Part shown: piece by piece, positions 34,780-44,115 of the stretch
Layout: every line of letters starts with the position of its first letter
How positions within the stretch are numbered: position 1 is the first letter of the stretch
Source: Verrucomicrobiota bacterium
GTDB lineage: Bacteria > Verrucomicrobiota > Verrucomicrobiia > Verrucomicrobiales > DEV007
DNA length: 53,707 nucleotides
Direction: 5' to 3'
NCBI GenBank assembly: GCA_020630975.1
Contig: JAHDID010000041.1
Location: 1 to 53,707 of the forward strand
Notes under the pieces: model-generated
The model's input: only the letters and a program-made list of their open reading frames with translations
Database searches by the model: none
Told to the model about the DNA's origin: nothing
Program-made: the position numbers and the translations under genes

Positions 34780-35134
34780 TTTCCCCTTCGGCTAGTAGAA
34801 TTACAGACAGCGAAGCCTCAAGCACAAGGAGAGGCGCACGTCTCGTCGCCCGACGTCCTTCGCCAATGATCTAAGCCATCCTCATTCAAGAAGCTAAAAA
34901 TCTACACAAATTTCCAGCCCCAAACCTGACGGCTCAGCCTGCTGGGCGACAGGATGTCGCCCCTCCTTGATGAAAAGCCGAAGAAACCTACTCGCCTGAT
35001 AACGAAATTTTCTCCAAAAAATCCAGGGATTTCTGAAATTGCTTCGTCAGACCACCTATCAAAACATGCTGATTACAAATAAGCTCAACATTTCTACTAC
35101 CTGATTTGCTGACCACGTGTAACATCCACGCCCA
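34780..35134. other. Gene-free stretch with REP-like palindromes
   Basis: No gene is seen. Two small palindromes are present: ACGTC...GACGT (34838-34856) and GGGCGAC-aggat-GTCGCCC (34944-34962). A related one, GCCGAC-N6-GTCGGC (35978-35995), lies in the next gap. They resemble scattered REP-type hairpins. Confidence 0.55.
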
Positions 35135-35857
35135 ATGAGACCTCTATTCCTGTCATTACTCACTTCTGTTCTTTTCTCCACAGGGCTATCCGCTCGTGAA
35201 TTCACGTCTACCGATGGCCGCAAACTGAATGGCGAGATCGTATCTGTGAAAGGCGAAAATGTGGTACTGAAAGTGCACACAAGCACATACACCATACCGA
35301 AATCGCGCTTCATCGCCGAAGATATCAAGTACATCGAGACCTGGGCCGAAGAACAGGCTAAAAACATCGTGCCCAATATGGAGGTGCTCGTCTCCTCAGG
35401 TAAGTCAAATCGGTCAGACCGGGATGACAGCTATGATGATAGACGTGGGCATTTCCAGTTTTCCATCACCATCGAAAATCAAGAGAACGGTCATAAGATC
35501 GAAGACGCCAAACTCAAGCTCGTGGTATTTGGCGAGGAGTGCGGCCGCAGAGATACCTACATGATCATGCAGAACACCTCCTTCGATTTCACTTTAGACT
35601 TTGGCGACAGCACTCGCCTAGAGGCAGACAAGGTCTCATACCGATTCGATGACCACGCACCAGCACTCTGGGGCCACAAGTACGAAGGCTATGCCCTCGA
35701 GATCACCAACGCTAGCGGTAAAACTATCTACACCAAGGCAACTCCCGCAAAATTCCAAGACAAAATCGAAGAACTCATCGGCCTTAAGCGATTCACGTCG
35801 TTTGATGGCAAAGTCGAACGCACCAGTACCGGCTCGAGCTACTACATCGATAGATAA
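35135..35857 (+). CDS. Secreted protein with SHD1-like N-terminal domain
   Basis: A 240-residue exported protein with signal peptide MRPLFLSLLTSVLFSTGLSA. The mature N-terminus, REFTSTDGRKLNGEIVSVKG then VHTSTYTIPKSRF, matches the SHD1 (SLA1 homology 1)-like module common in Verrucomicrobia and Planctomycetes secreted proteins. The rest (~85-240) is predicted beta-rich with no recognised motif. Function is unknown. It converges on the parC gene. Confidence 0.7.
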   Translation: MRPLFLSLLTSVLFSTGLSAREFTSTDGRKLNGEIVSVKGENVVLKVHTSTYTIPKSRFIAEDIKYIETWAEEQAKNIVPNMEVLVSSGKSNRSDRDDSYDDRRGHFQFSITIENQENGHKIEDAKLKLVVFGEECGRRDTYMIMQNTSFDFTLDFGDSTRLEADKVSYRFDDHAPALWGHKYEGYALEITNASGKTIYTKATPAKFQDKIEELIGLKRFTSFDGKVERTSTGSSYYIDR

Positions 35858-36012
35858 AGCCCTCCCCCCTGACAAAAGCTTCCCGACGCCCACATTGTCT
35901 CTGGAGGTAGCACTGAGTTTCGGATGTCTGATTCATCCGGTAACTCATTATTCATAGTCATTTGCCGAAACCAGTGAGCCGACCAGGACGTCGGCGGTCC
36001 CAGGCTTCGCCC

Positions 36013-38013
36013 CTACGAGCTGTTCCTAGCCGCTGCCCGCTGGGCTTTCTTCTCTAGCACTTCCTGCTCAGCCTGCGGGATACGGGCGACGCGATCTACG
36101 GCATGAGGGGTCACGATGTTGCCCTTCACGCCACGGCCTTTGATATCCATATCGGCCAGACGCAAATCGATCTGCGTATTGCGTAGTCTAGGGGCTGGCT
36201 TCAGGTGTATGCGCACAAAGATGTCGGCCTCTTCCTCGGTATCGTGCTCGCTCAGCCAGAGCACACGGGTACCGGGCGTACCCTTGGTCAGATCGTAGAG
36301 TTTCTCACGCGTCACGCCAGCTACCTGAAAGCGCTTCACCATCGCCTTGCCGCCACGACCATCGCGGTAGATCATATTGTAGTACTTTGGCTCGTCACGA
36401 TTGAAGATAGCGATATGTAGATTGTCTTTGCCGATGAACCCTTTGTCCTGCACCTTCACCACGCGCATGGTCCCATCCTTGGAGAAAGCGATGATATCAT
36501 CCATGCGTGAGCATTTGCAGATCGCTTCGTCTTTCTTCATCGCATAGCCAGCCATGCCCTCTTTGCGATTCACATAGAGGGTGTCATTGGCGACGACTAC
36601 TGTCTTGGCATTGACCTTGTCGAATGAGGATAGCTCGGTGCGACGTGGGAAGTCTTTACCATACTTCTCCTTGAGCGACTCATACCACGCGATGGTGTAT
36701 TGCGTGAGATTGCGCAGATTCCGCTTGGTCGCTTTGATATCTTTCTCGATCGACTTGATCAGCTCATCTGCCTTGAAAGAATCGTACTTCGAAATCCGCT
36801 TAATCCGAATCTCAGTGAGTCGTACGATATCCTCGTCGGTGACCTCGCGTTTGAAGAGTGGCAGGAAGGACTCCAAGCCATTCCAAATCTCTTCGATCAC
36901 CTCTTCCCAGGTCGTCGCTTCCTCGATACGACGGTAGATCCGGTGCTCGATAAAGATTTTCTCCAAACTAGAGAAATGCCACTTCTCCTCCAGCTCGTGC
37001 AGCTGGATCTCTAGCTCTTGCTTGAGCAACCCTTTGGTATGCTTCGCACTGTGTTGAAGGATCTCCGATATCCCGAGGAATTTCGGCTTCTGATCATCAA
37101 TCACGCAAGCATTGGGCGAGATGCTGACTTCGCAGTCAGAGAACGCATACAGCGCCTGAATCGTCTGATCAGCATCGCAACCCGCAGGTAGGTAAACGTG
37201 AATCTCAATATTCTCAGCGGTACAGTCCTCGATCCTCGAGATCTTAAATTTACCCTGGTCATTAGCCTTCAGAATCGACTCCACTAGGCTACCTGCATTG
37301 GTCCCGTATGGGATTTCACGGATGATGAGTTCACGAGCTTTGTATTGCTCGATCTTAGCTCGCACCCTCACCTTGCCTCCCCGCAGACCATCGTTGTACT
37401 CCGAGGCATCGGCTATACCACCCTGTGGGAAATCTGGTAGTAGAACAAAATCTTCTTTCTTCATCACCGCGATACAGGCATCCAGTATCTCGTTGAAGTT
37501 GTGCGGCAGGATCTTACAGGCCAGACCGACAGCAATTCCCTCTGCACCATGGGCCAACACGAGAGGAAATTTGGCAGGTAGCGTGACCGGCTCTTTATTC
37601 CGGCCATCGTAGCTCGCCGCCCACGTCGTGGTCTTCTTATTGAATAACACTTCTTTGGCAAACAACGATAGACGGGACTCGATGTATCGAGGAGCCGCAG
37701 CACGATCGCCCGTCAGGATGTTTCCCCAGTTCCCCTGGGTATCGACCACCAGCTCTTTCTGCCCCATATTGACCAGCGCATCGCCGATCGATTGGTCGCC
37801 ATGCGGGTGGTACTGCATGGTATGGCCGATGATGTTGGCGACCTTGTTGAATCGCCCATCGTCCTTTTCCTTCAGCGAATGCAGGATACGGCGCTGCACT
37901 GGCTTCAGACCATCGTTGATATGCGGCACAGCTCGCTCGAGAATGACGTAGCTGGCGTATTCCAAAAACCAATCGGAATACATCCCCTTCAGGGAAGTGT
38001 CGTTTTCTGGCAT
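36013..38013 (-). CDS. parC: DNA topoisomerase IV-type subunit A
   Basis: A 666-residue type IIA topoisomerase breakage-reunion subunit. MYSDWFLEYASYVILERAVPH opens the winged-helix region, QYHPHGDQSIGDALV is the quinolone-region helix, and the catalytic Tyr is in AAAPRYIESRL (~residue 112). The C-terminal part is short (~180 residues) with few beta-pinwheel repeats, so topoisomerase IV-like decatenation is more likely than gyrase supercoiling; it resembles the shorter Bacteroidetes/PVC ParC form. It lies 36 nt downstream of parE on the same strand, so the two subunits are co-expressed. Confidence 0.9.
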   Translation of the reverse strand: MPENDTSLKGMYSDWFLEYASYVILERAVPHINDGLKPVQRRILHSLKEKDDGRFNKVANIIGHTMQYHPHGDQSIGDALVNMGQKELVVDTQGNWGNILTGDRAAAPRYIESRLSLFAKEVLFNKKTTTWAASYDGRNKEPVTLPAKFPLVLAHGAEGIAVGLACKILPHNFNEILDACIAVMKKEDFVLLPDFPQGGIADASEYNDGLRGGKVRVRAKIEQYKARELIIREIPYGTNAGSLVESILKANDQGKFKISRIEDCTAENIEIHVYLPAGCDADQTIQALYAFSDCEVSISPNACVIDDQKPKFLGISEILQHSAKHTKGLLKQELEIQLHELEEKWHFSSLEKIFIEHRIYRRIEEATTWEEVIEEIWNGLESFLPLFKREVTDEDIVRLTEIRIKRISKYDSFKADELIKSIEKDIKATKRNLRNLTQYTIAWYESLKEKYGKDFPRRTELSSFDKVNAKTVVVANDTLYVNRKEGMAGYAMKKDEAICKCSRMDDIIAFSKDGTMRVVKVQDKGFIGKDNLHIAIFNRDEPKYYNMIYRDGRGGKAMVKRFQVAGVTREKLYDLTKGTPGTRVLWLSEHDTEEEADIFVRIHLKPAPRLRNTQIDLRLADMDIKGRGVKGNIVTPHAVDRVARIPQAEQEVLEKKAQRAAARNSS

Positions 38014-38049
38014 GGTGGTGGTAAAAGGTTATTTGTTATCGGCCATCTA

Positions 38050-39936
38050 CTAAACTGCCTCGGCTAGCTCAGCAGCTTGCTCCTCTTCGTCTTCGACAAG
38101 ATCCTGCTCGATGATGAGATTCTTGATGATGAACTGCTGACGGTCTGGCGTATTTTTGCCCATGTAGAAAGTGAGCAGCTCTTCCACAGCGCGGTTGCGT
38201 GGCGGCATCTCCACTTGCGAGAGGCGTACATCTTTACCGATGAAGAATTTAAACTCATCGGGCGAGATCTCTCCTAAACCCTTAAATCGAGTGATCTCAG
38301 GATTCGGCTTGAGATCCCTGATAGCAGTGACGCGCTCTTCCTCGGTGTAGCAGTAGCGTGTTTCCTTCTTATTCCGCACACGAAAGAGCGGTGTCTCTAG
38401 AATAAACAGATGACCATCACGAATCAAATCAGGAAAAAACTGTAGAAAGAAAGTGATCGTCAGCAGGCGGATGTGCATACCATCCACATCGGCATCTGTA
38501 GCCAGAACCACGCGATTGTAGCGGAGGTTTTCCAGACCATCTTCGATATTTAGCGCCGCCTGAAGTAAGTTAAACTCCTCATTCTGGTACACCACCTTGC
38601 GGCTCATGCCAAAGGAGTTTAGCGGCTTACCTCGCAGAGAGAAGACCGCCTCGGTATCGACATTTCGCGCTTTGGTGATAGAGCCACTCGCAGAGTCACC
38701 CTCCGTGATGAAGATAGTCGACTCATCGGCGAGGCGATGTTTGGTATTGAAGTGAGCTCGGCAGTCGCGCAGCTTTTTGTTATGCACTCGAGATTGCTTG
38801 GCCCGATCACGAGCCATCTTTTTGATGCCTTTTAGCTCCTTACGCTCGTGCTCGGAGCGCTGTACTTTATCGATCAGTAGGCTGGCCCGCTCCTTGTTGC
38901 GGTGCAGCGCATTGTCGAGGTGCTGGCCGACGACATTGCCAACGTAGGTACGGATCGTATCGCCACCCGGAGCCATGTGAGTGGAGCCCAGTTTGGTCTT
39001 GGTCTGCGATTCGAATACTGGGTCCTCTACCTTCACCGCGACAGCTGCGCAGATACCGGAGCGGATATCCGTGGCGTCATACTGCTTTTTGAAGTGAGTC
39101 CGGATAGTGCTGACCACCGCCTCACGAAAAGCATTGTAGTGAGTACCGCCCATCGTGGTGTGCTGACCATTGACGAAACTAAAGATTTCCTCGCCATTGG
39201 CCTCAGTGTGAGTCATCGCCACCTCGATATCTTTGTCGACAAAGTGGATGATGTCATAAATCGGCTTCTCCTCCATGGTCTCGGTAAGGAGATCGAGTAG
39301 ACCGTTCTTGGATTTAAACTTTTGCCCATTCAGGGTCAGCGTGAGCCCCGTATTGAGATAGGCATAGTTTTTCAGCATGGTCTCGACGTATTCGAGATTC
39401 CACTCATAGGTGCCAAATACCTCCTCATCTGGCTCGAAGGAGACGACTGTGCCATTGGGCTCGGTGGAGCGGGTGGCTTTTTTCATCTCTTCGCTGATCT
39501 CGCCCTGCTCGAAAACCAGCGCCTTGGTCTGCTTTTCACGGAATGCCTGGATCTCGAAGAAGCTGGACAGGAAGTTGACAGCCTTGATACCGACACCATT
39601 CAAACCCACCGACTTTTTGAAAGCTTCGGAATCGTACTTCGCCCCGGTATTGATGATAGAGGCACAGTCCTTCAGCTTGCCGAGCGGGATACCACGGCCA
39701 AAGTCTCGCACCTGCACAAAGTTTTCCTCCAGCTGGATATCGATCTGCTTGCCATGCCCCATGACAAATTCATCGATGCAGTTGTCGATGACTTCCTTGA
39801 GCAGGATGTAGATGCCATCGTCTGGCTGAGAGCCATCACCGAGCTTGCCAATATACATGCCCGGACGGAGCCTGATATGCTCACGAGGCTCCAGCGACTT
39901 GATGTGATCTTCGGTGTAATTGGTAGCAGCAGCCAT
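38050..39936 (-). CDS. parE: DNA topoisomerase IV-type subunit B
   Basis: A 628-residue GHKL ATPase subunit. [36 protein letters not shown] (metal-binding Asn/Glu helix), [11 protein letters not shown] and [12 protein letters not shown] form the ATP site. The TOPRIM domain has [20 protein letters not shown] and [11 protein letters not shown] with its acidic triad. It acts with the downstream parC product. The region upstream of its start holds a paired 15-bp repeat with 21-bp period at 40049-40084. Confidence 0.92.
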   Translation of the reverse strand: MAAATNYTEDHIKSLEPREHIRLRPGMYIGKLGDGSQPDDGIYILLKEVIDNCIDEFVMGHGKQIDIQLEENFVQVRDFGRGIPLGKLKDCASIINTGAKYDSEAFKKSVGLNGVGIKAVNFLSSFFEIQAFREKQTKALVFEQGEISEEMKKATRSTEPNGTVVSFEPDEEVFGTYEWNLEYVETMLKNYAYLNTGLTLTLNGQKFKSKNGLLDLLTETMEEKPIYDIIHFVDKDIEVAMTHTEANGEEIFSFVNGQHTTMGGTHYNAFREAVVSTIRTHFKKQYDATDIRSGICAAVAVKVEDPVFESQTKTKLGSTHMAPGGDTIRTYVGNVVGQHLDNALHRNKERASLLIDKVQRSEHERKELKGIKKMARDRAKQSRVHNKKLRDCRAHFNTKHRLADESTIFITEGDSASGSITKARNVDTEAVFSLRGKPLNSFGMSRKVVYQNEEFNLLQAALNIEDGLENLRYNRVVLATDADVDGMHIRLLTITFFLQFFPDLIRDGHLFILETPLFRVRNKKETRYCYTEEERVTAIRDLKPNPEITRFKGLGEISPDEFKFFIGKDVRLSQVEMPPRNRAVEELLTFYMGKNTPDRQQFIIKNLIIEQDLVEDEEEQAAELAEAV

Positions 39937-40048
39937 GACGGGATTTACCTGATTATAACCACTCCATATTTCGGAAAAGTTGATTAATCAATGAAAATCC
40001 TGACAAATCGACCTATTCAGACCCTTTAGATCGGTATTCTGCGAGAAA

Positions 40049-40084
40049 TTCAATAGGGTACAAATTAGATTCAATAGGGTACAA
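40049..40084. repeat. Paired 15-bp element with 21-bp period (copy 3)
   Basis: TTCAATAGGGTACAA at 40049-40063 and 40070-40084, 21 bp apart, ~113 bp upstream of the parE start and just after the stop of the zinc-ribbon bactofilin. It has the same sequence and period as the elements at 18066 and 33061. Confidence 0.88.
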
Positions 40085-40119
40085 TCGCCCTGATTCCAGT
40101 CGCCCCTCCTAATCGAGCA

Positions 40120-41562
40120 CTACTCGATCACAGAAGGATCGTAGCCCAGACTATCCGTGATCACCATCTCGAGATTTGGATCGATCCGCTTCTGCCCTGT
40201 GATGATCCCCTCTGCCCCCATATCCACGGCATGAGCGACCACATCACCATCGATCACCCCAGTGCGCCCGATCATCACCGCTCCAGCAGCAGTCAGATTA
40301 CCACTGAATGTACCGGCGATCTGAGCAGATCGAGTGACCACGCCATCGAGAAACTCCACGACAGCGCCCTTCTCGATGATGAGGTGATCACAATAAAGCT
40401 GACCACGCACCGAGGAAGAATGTTTGAACCTAGCCTCGCCCGAGCAATCAATCCGAGCCGTGACAGGCCCCATCACATAGAGATCGCGACAAGCCAGCTC
40501 TGGCCCCACTAGCGAGCCTCGGCGATGGATCACCACATTCCCCCGCGTGCGAATGACGCGATCCGTAGGCTGACGGATATTATAATCGATCAGGCTGATG
40601 TAGGTGTTACACCTTCCGCACTGAGTCGACTCCGCGTATTTGGATACAAATTGATCATGATGACAGCGAAAGCAGCGTGCCTTCACCTCATTTTTTCGGG
40701 TAGGACGCTTCCGCGTTACGACAGCAGTAGCCTTTGCTTTGCCTGCTACCTCGGCGGCCGCCGCTTCGGGCTGCGCTGCGACCTCGACCTCCTCTTCGAC
40801 TTCCTCTGGCTGATTCACCAGATCTGCTATCAGAGCCTCCATGGAGCCGCCACCCAGCTGGCCCTCGACCACAGGGACGCCACCACCATCTTCTCTTGGC
40901 TTATTAAAAAATGCAGTCAGATCCTGAGGGCCTAGCGATTCAGTAAGCGCCTTTGCATCGGCCAACCCAAATACCTCTGCTACAGACGCCGGCTGGTCAG
41001 GCTCTGGAGCAGCCGCAGGAGGCGCGACTTCCTCGGGCTTGGGTTTCGGCTTGGAGGCTCTCACCACCCGAGGCCCCTTCTTTTTCACCGGCGTCTCGTC
41101 AGCTTTCGCCGTATTACCACCGGACTGGGCAGGATCTTTGCCCGCGAGCCGCGCACGGCCGATCTCCTCTGGAGTCATCCGCCGCTCCGGCTCCTCTGGA
41201 GCCGGAGATTCTTTCTGGGCCGTCGCAGGTGCAGGCTCTGGCTCCGGCTCAGATGCCTTCGGCGGCGATGCCACAGTCTCTGGTTTGGGCTCCGACTTTG
41301 GAGTCGCAGCCGCCGGAGTCTCCTCTGGGCTTTTTTCTTCTACGATCTCCTCGGCCGTATCCGTTTCACTCTTTAGAGGACGGATCTTGGAGACCGATGG
41401 ACCTGAGTGTACCCGCGCCTCACCCTTGAGCAATTTCAAGTGCTCGCCACAAGTACGACAATAAGTAGAGAAAGCCAGAGCAGGCTCCGACTGATTACCG
41501 CCGCAAGAAGGGCAGGTAATCTCGATCGATTTTTTACGAAATCTGTCGAAGAAGTTGGTCAC
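40120..41562 (-). CDS. Bactofilin-domain protein with two zinc ribbons
   Basis: A 480-residue protein. Zinc ribbon 1 at ~16-40 is ITCPSCGGNQ...TYCRTCGEHL. A long Pro/Glu/Ala/Lys-rich linker spans ~50-280. Zinc ribbon 2 at ~295-325 is ARCFRCHHDQF...TQCGRCNTYI. A bactofilin (polymer-forming cytoskeletal) beta-helix domain covers ~335-455, with repeats such as GNVVIHRRGSLVGPELACRD, GQLYCDHLIIEKGA and GNLTAAGAVMIGRTGVIDG. It may link a bactofilin scaffold to other molecules through the ribbons (inference). A canonical bactofilin gene lies directly upstream on the same strand, although a terminator separates them. Confidence 0.82.
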   Translation of the reverse strand: MTNFFDRFRKKSIEITCPSCGGNQSEPALAFSTYCRTCGEHLKLLKGEARVHSGPSVSKIRPLKSETDTAEEIVEEKSPEETPAAATPKSEPKPETVASPPKASEPEPEPAPATAQKESPAPEEPERRMTPEEIGRARLAGKDPAQSGGNTAKADETPVKKKGPRVVRASKPKPKPEEVAPPAAAPEPDQPASVAEVFGLADAKALTESLGPQDLTAFFNKPREDGGGVPVVEGQLGGGSMEALIADLVNQPEEVEEEVEVAAQPEAAAAEVAGKAKATAVVTRKRPTRKNEVKARCFRCHHDQFVSKYAESTQCGRCNTYISLIDYNIRQPTDRVIRTRGNVVIHRRGSLVGPELACRDLYVMGPVTARIDCSGEARFKHSSSVRGQLYCDHLIIEKGAVVEFLDGVVTRSAQIAGTFSGNLTAAGAVMIGRTGVIDGDVVAHAVDMGAEGIITGQKRIDPNLEMVITDSLGYDPSVIE

Positions 41563-41598
41563 GCGGGAAAGATAGCTTAAATCTCTCCGGTTTCAGAT

Positions 41599-41628
41599 AA
41601 AAAAACGCGCCGTGTGTCCACGGCGCGT
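41599..41628 (-). terminator. Rho-independent terminator after the bactofilin gene
   Basis: A perfect 10-bp stem (ACGCGCCGTG / CACGGCGCGT) with a 4-nt loop, followed on the minus strand by seven T. It ends the minus-strand transcript of the bactofilin at 41673-42185. Confidence 0.92.
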
Positions 41629-41672
41629 CGGGAGTAAATTTCACCAAAAAAGCCGAGAATTGGTTTTCGACC

Positions 41673-42185
41673 TTAAGCCTTAGGAGCAGCTGCCTGAGGG
41701 GAGCCTGCTGGCTTGGATGATGCTGGGGCACCTGACTTGGCTGCGCCTTTAGCTGCACCGACAGCAGACGAACCCATAAATACGGCGCCTTCTTCGATAG
41801 CTAGCTTGCCAGCAGCGACATCGCCCTCGAGGTGTGCGTTCTGCTTCAGCTCGCAGCGGTCTGTGACCTTGATGTTTCCGACGATCTTACCGAAAACGGT
41901 GACCGAGCGGGTATTGATGTCGCCCTGGATGTGAGCGTTCTCGCCTACTGTCAGATCGCCTTCGGAGTTCACTTCACCCTCGATACGACCATCGATGATC
42001 AGATCGTTTGAGAATTTCAGCGTTCCGCGGATTTCGACGTCGCTAGACAGGATATTTTTGTTTGCACTCATAGACGGTGATGCTGGTTTGGCACTTTGTT
42101 GAGGTACCGCTGTTTGTGTTGGAGCTTCTGCAGGCGTAGCGGCTGCGCCAGCTTCCGATTCTTGGTTTATGATTTGTTTTAACAC
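41673..42185 (-). CDS. Bactofilin family cytoskeletal protein
   Basis: A 170-residue protein with the bactofilin core at ~40-140: KNILSSDVEIRGTLKFSNDL, IIDGRIEGEVNSEGDLTVG, HIQGDINTRSVTVFG and HLEGDVAAGKLAIEEGAVFMG. These short repeats stack as a beta-helix that polymerises without nucleotide. The flanks are Ala/Pro/Gln-rich, as in the family. MSANKN at residue 39 is an alternative start. The protein probably contributes to cell shape or envelope organisation together with the zinc-ribbon bactofilin downstream. Confidence 0.9.
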   Translation of the reverse strand: MLKQIINQESEAGAAATPAEAPTQTAVPQQSAKPASPSMSANKNILSSDVEIRGTLKFSNDLIIDGRIEGEVNSEGDLTVGENAHIQGDINTRSVTVFGKIVGNIKVTDRCELKQNAHLEGDVAAGKLAIEEGAVFMGSSAVGAAKGAAKSGAPASSKPAGSPQAAAPKA

Positions 42186-42613
42186 GGCTCGAATTAGTTA
42201 GTTTTTCGTATTTCTACTATCACTTCAGCGAAATTTCGCAGCACTGACATAGATGATCTCGCCACAGTAAGGGGAAAAGCGTGCTCTGTCTAGGTCTGTC
42301 TAGTAATAGCTGTAGTAGAAACCACGGCGACCGAAGATCTGTAATTAGCAGACTGCCTGTCAAGAGCATCAGCTATTCGTGATTTCGCAGTCTAAAACGC
42401 AGCTGATTAGAATCCCTTAAACAAAAACGCACTCAAAATGGGGATTTTTCTCCTCAAACGGACTCAGAAATCGCTGATCCGTTCAAAAATCGCCAAAAAA
42501 ATGCAATTTGGCAAAAAGTTGGCACGCATGCTGCTTTGGAGGGAAGGCGAAACTTGAATAGCGGTTTTGAGAGAGATCTGAGGACTGCGCCTAACTACTA
42601 ATAAAACAAAAAC
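42186..42613. other. Promoter-bearing gene-free stretch upstream of amt
   Basis: No gene is present between two divergent genes. The right part holds a sigma-54 promoter (separate entry). A 12-bp palindrome GCGAAATTTCGC (42228-42239) lies near the bactofilin start and CTGTCTAG occurs twice near 42287-42303. No NtrC-type dyad was clear. Confidence 0.6.
42519..42535 (+). promoter_or_regulatory. Sigma-54 (RpoN) promoter of the ammonium transporter
   Basis: TTGGCACG-CATG-CTGCT matches the -24/-12 consensus (YTGGCACGrNNNTTGCW) with the essential GG and GC at the correct spacing and one change (C for T) in the -12 box. It lies 78 bp upstream of the amt start. Sigma-54 control of ammonium uptake is the classical nitrogen-regulation arrangement. 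Confidence 0.85.
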
Positions 42614-43987
42614 ATGATATCTAGATTCAACCTGACTAAGTGGATGTTAGTGCTCGCTCTTGGAGTGATGACCCTTGCTCCAGTAATGGCGGATGATTAC
42701 AAAGCTGGCTACGAAGAGCTCATCGAGTCTCAAGGTGAATACGCTTACGCCTTCGACTTCTTCACAGTGAGTATGCTGTGGACAGTGATCGCTGCAGCCA
42801 TGGTATTCATCATGCACCTCGGCTTCGCGACACTCGAGGCTGGCCTCACTCAGAAGAAGAACACAGTGAACATTCTCTTCAAGAATGTGTGGATCATCAG
42901 CATCGGTCTCCTTACCTACGCTGCATTTGGCTTCAACACTCACTACCCATGTGGTGACTGGATCATCCCGAATATCTTCGGTATCGCAGGTGGCCAGCCA
43001 TGGATCGGCGACCTGAATGCCGGCGGTGGTGACAACTTCGGCTACGGTGGTGTAGGCCTCTGTATGACCGCTTATGGCGACTTCATCTTCCAGGCTATGT
43101 TCGCTGCTACAGCTGCTACCATCGTATCTGGTGCAGTCGCTGAGCGTATCAAGCTCGGTAGCTTCATGCTTTTCTCTCTTATCCTTGTGGCCTTCGGTTA
43201 CACCATCGCTGGTTCTTGGCACTGGGGCGAGGGCTTCCTAAACCAGCTCGGTGGCGGTGAGGCTGCTTTCTACGACTTCGCTGGTTCTACAGTAGTCCAC
43301 GGTTTCGGTGGTGCTGCTGCTCTGGCTTGTGTGATCCTGCTTGGTGCTCGTAAGGGCAAGTACACTAAGGACGGCATCCGCCCGATCCTGCCACACAGCC
43401 TGCCTCTAGCAGCTGTCGGTGTGTTCCTACTTTTCTTCGGATGGTTCGGCTTCAACGGCGGTTCTGTTCTCTCTGCAGCTCCTGGTCCTCTTGGCCTAGT
43501 TTTCACGACTACCGCTCTGGCTGCTGCTGCTGGTGGTGTGACTTCGATCTTCACTTCGATGATCGTCCTTCGTAAGCCTGACCTATCTATGGCTCTCAAC
43601 GGTCTTCTTGCTGGTCTCGTATCGATCACAGCTGGTGCTGACGCTGTCGGTGTCTGGTCTGCTGTCATCATGGGCGGTATCGGTGGTATCCTGGTTGTTT
43701 TCTCGATCCTCTTCTTCGACAAGATCAAGATCGACGATCCAGTCGGTGCTATCTCAGTGCACGGTGTCGTAGGTATCTGGGGCACAATCGCTGTCGCTAT
43801 CTTCGGTGGTGCTAACTTCGTATCACAGGTGATCGGTGTCGTAGCTGTCTACGCATTCGCTTTCATCTTCTCATTCATCGTCTTCTTCATCATCAAGCTC
43901 ATCATGGGTGTCCGCGTGAGCGAGGAAGAAGAAGTCGAGGGTCTCGACGTAGCCGAGCACGGTGTGCCTGCCTACGGTCTCGACTAA
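42614..43987 (+). CDS. amt: Ammonium transporter, Amt family
   Basis: A 457-residue membrane protein with a signal-like N-terminus (MISRFNLTKWMLVLALGVMTLAPVMA) and about 11 membrane helices. TVSMLWTVIAAAMVFIMHLGFATLEAG is the first core helix region. The pore histidine pair appears in GSTVVHGFGG and ISVHGVVGIWGT. GSWHWGEGFL and GWFGFNGGS are typical Amt segments. It conducts ammonium from the periplasm. No PII gene (glnK) is adjacent. Codon use is strongly biased to GCT, GGT, TCT and TTC, unlike its neighbours, which suggests high expression. It has a sigma-54 promoter upstream and a strong terminator downstream, so it is monocistronic. Confidence 0.95.
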   Translation: MISRFNLTKWMLVLALGVMTLAPVMADDYKAGYEELIESQGEYAYAFDFFTVSMLWTVIAAAMVFIMHLGFATLEAGLTQKKNTVNILFKNVWIISIGLLTYAAFGFNTHYPCGDWIIPNIFGIAGGQPWIGDLNAGGGDNFGYGGVGLCMTAYGDFIFQAMFAATAATIVSGAVAERIKLGSFMLFSLILVAFGYTIAGSWHWGEGFLNQLGGGEAAFYDFAGSTVVHGFGGAAALACVILLGARKGKYTKDGIRPILPHSLPLAAVGVFLLFFGWFGFNGGSVLSAAPGPLGLVFTTTALAAAAGGVTSIFTSMIVLRKPDLSMALNGLLAGLVSITAGADAVGVWSAVIMGGIGGILVVFSILFFDKIKIDDPVGAISVHGVVGIWGTIAVAIFGGANFVSQVIGVVAVYAFAFIFSFIVFFIIKLIMGVRVSEEEEVEGLDVAEHGVPAYGLD

Positions 43988-44031
43988 GTGACCTCTCTTT
44001 GACGATTCTAAACAATCGTAGTTGTGTATGG

Positions 44032-44064
44032 CTGGCGGAGCAGAAGTGCTCCGCCAGTTTTTTT
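44032..44064 (+). terminator. Rho-independent terminator after amt
   Basis: A perfect 11-bp stem (CTGGCGGAGCA / TGCTCCGCCAG) with a GAAG tetraloop, followed by seven T. Confidence 0.95.
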
Positions 44065-44115
44065 GTGTCTAGGAGCCTTGTCACAGACTGGTCCTAGCCG
44101 CACATTAGCCGGACT

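Noticed and set aside
40953-41464. Long plus-strand open frames antisense to the zinc-ribbon bactofilin
   Set aside because: They are mirror images of the Pro/Glu/Ala-rich linker and have no features of their own.
42228-42239. 12-bp palindrome GCGAAATTTCGC near the bactofilin start
   Set aside because: Single copy and short; not enough to call a binding site.
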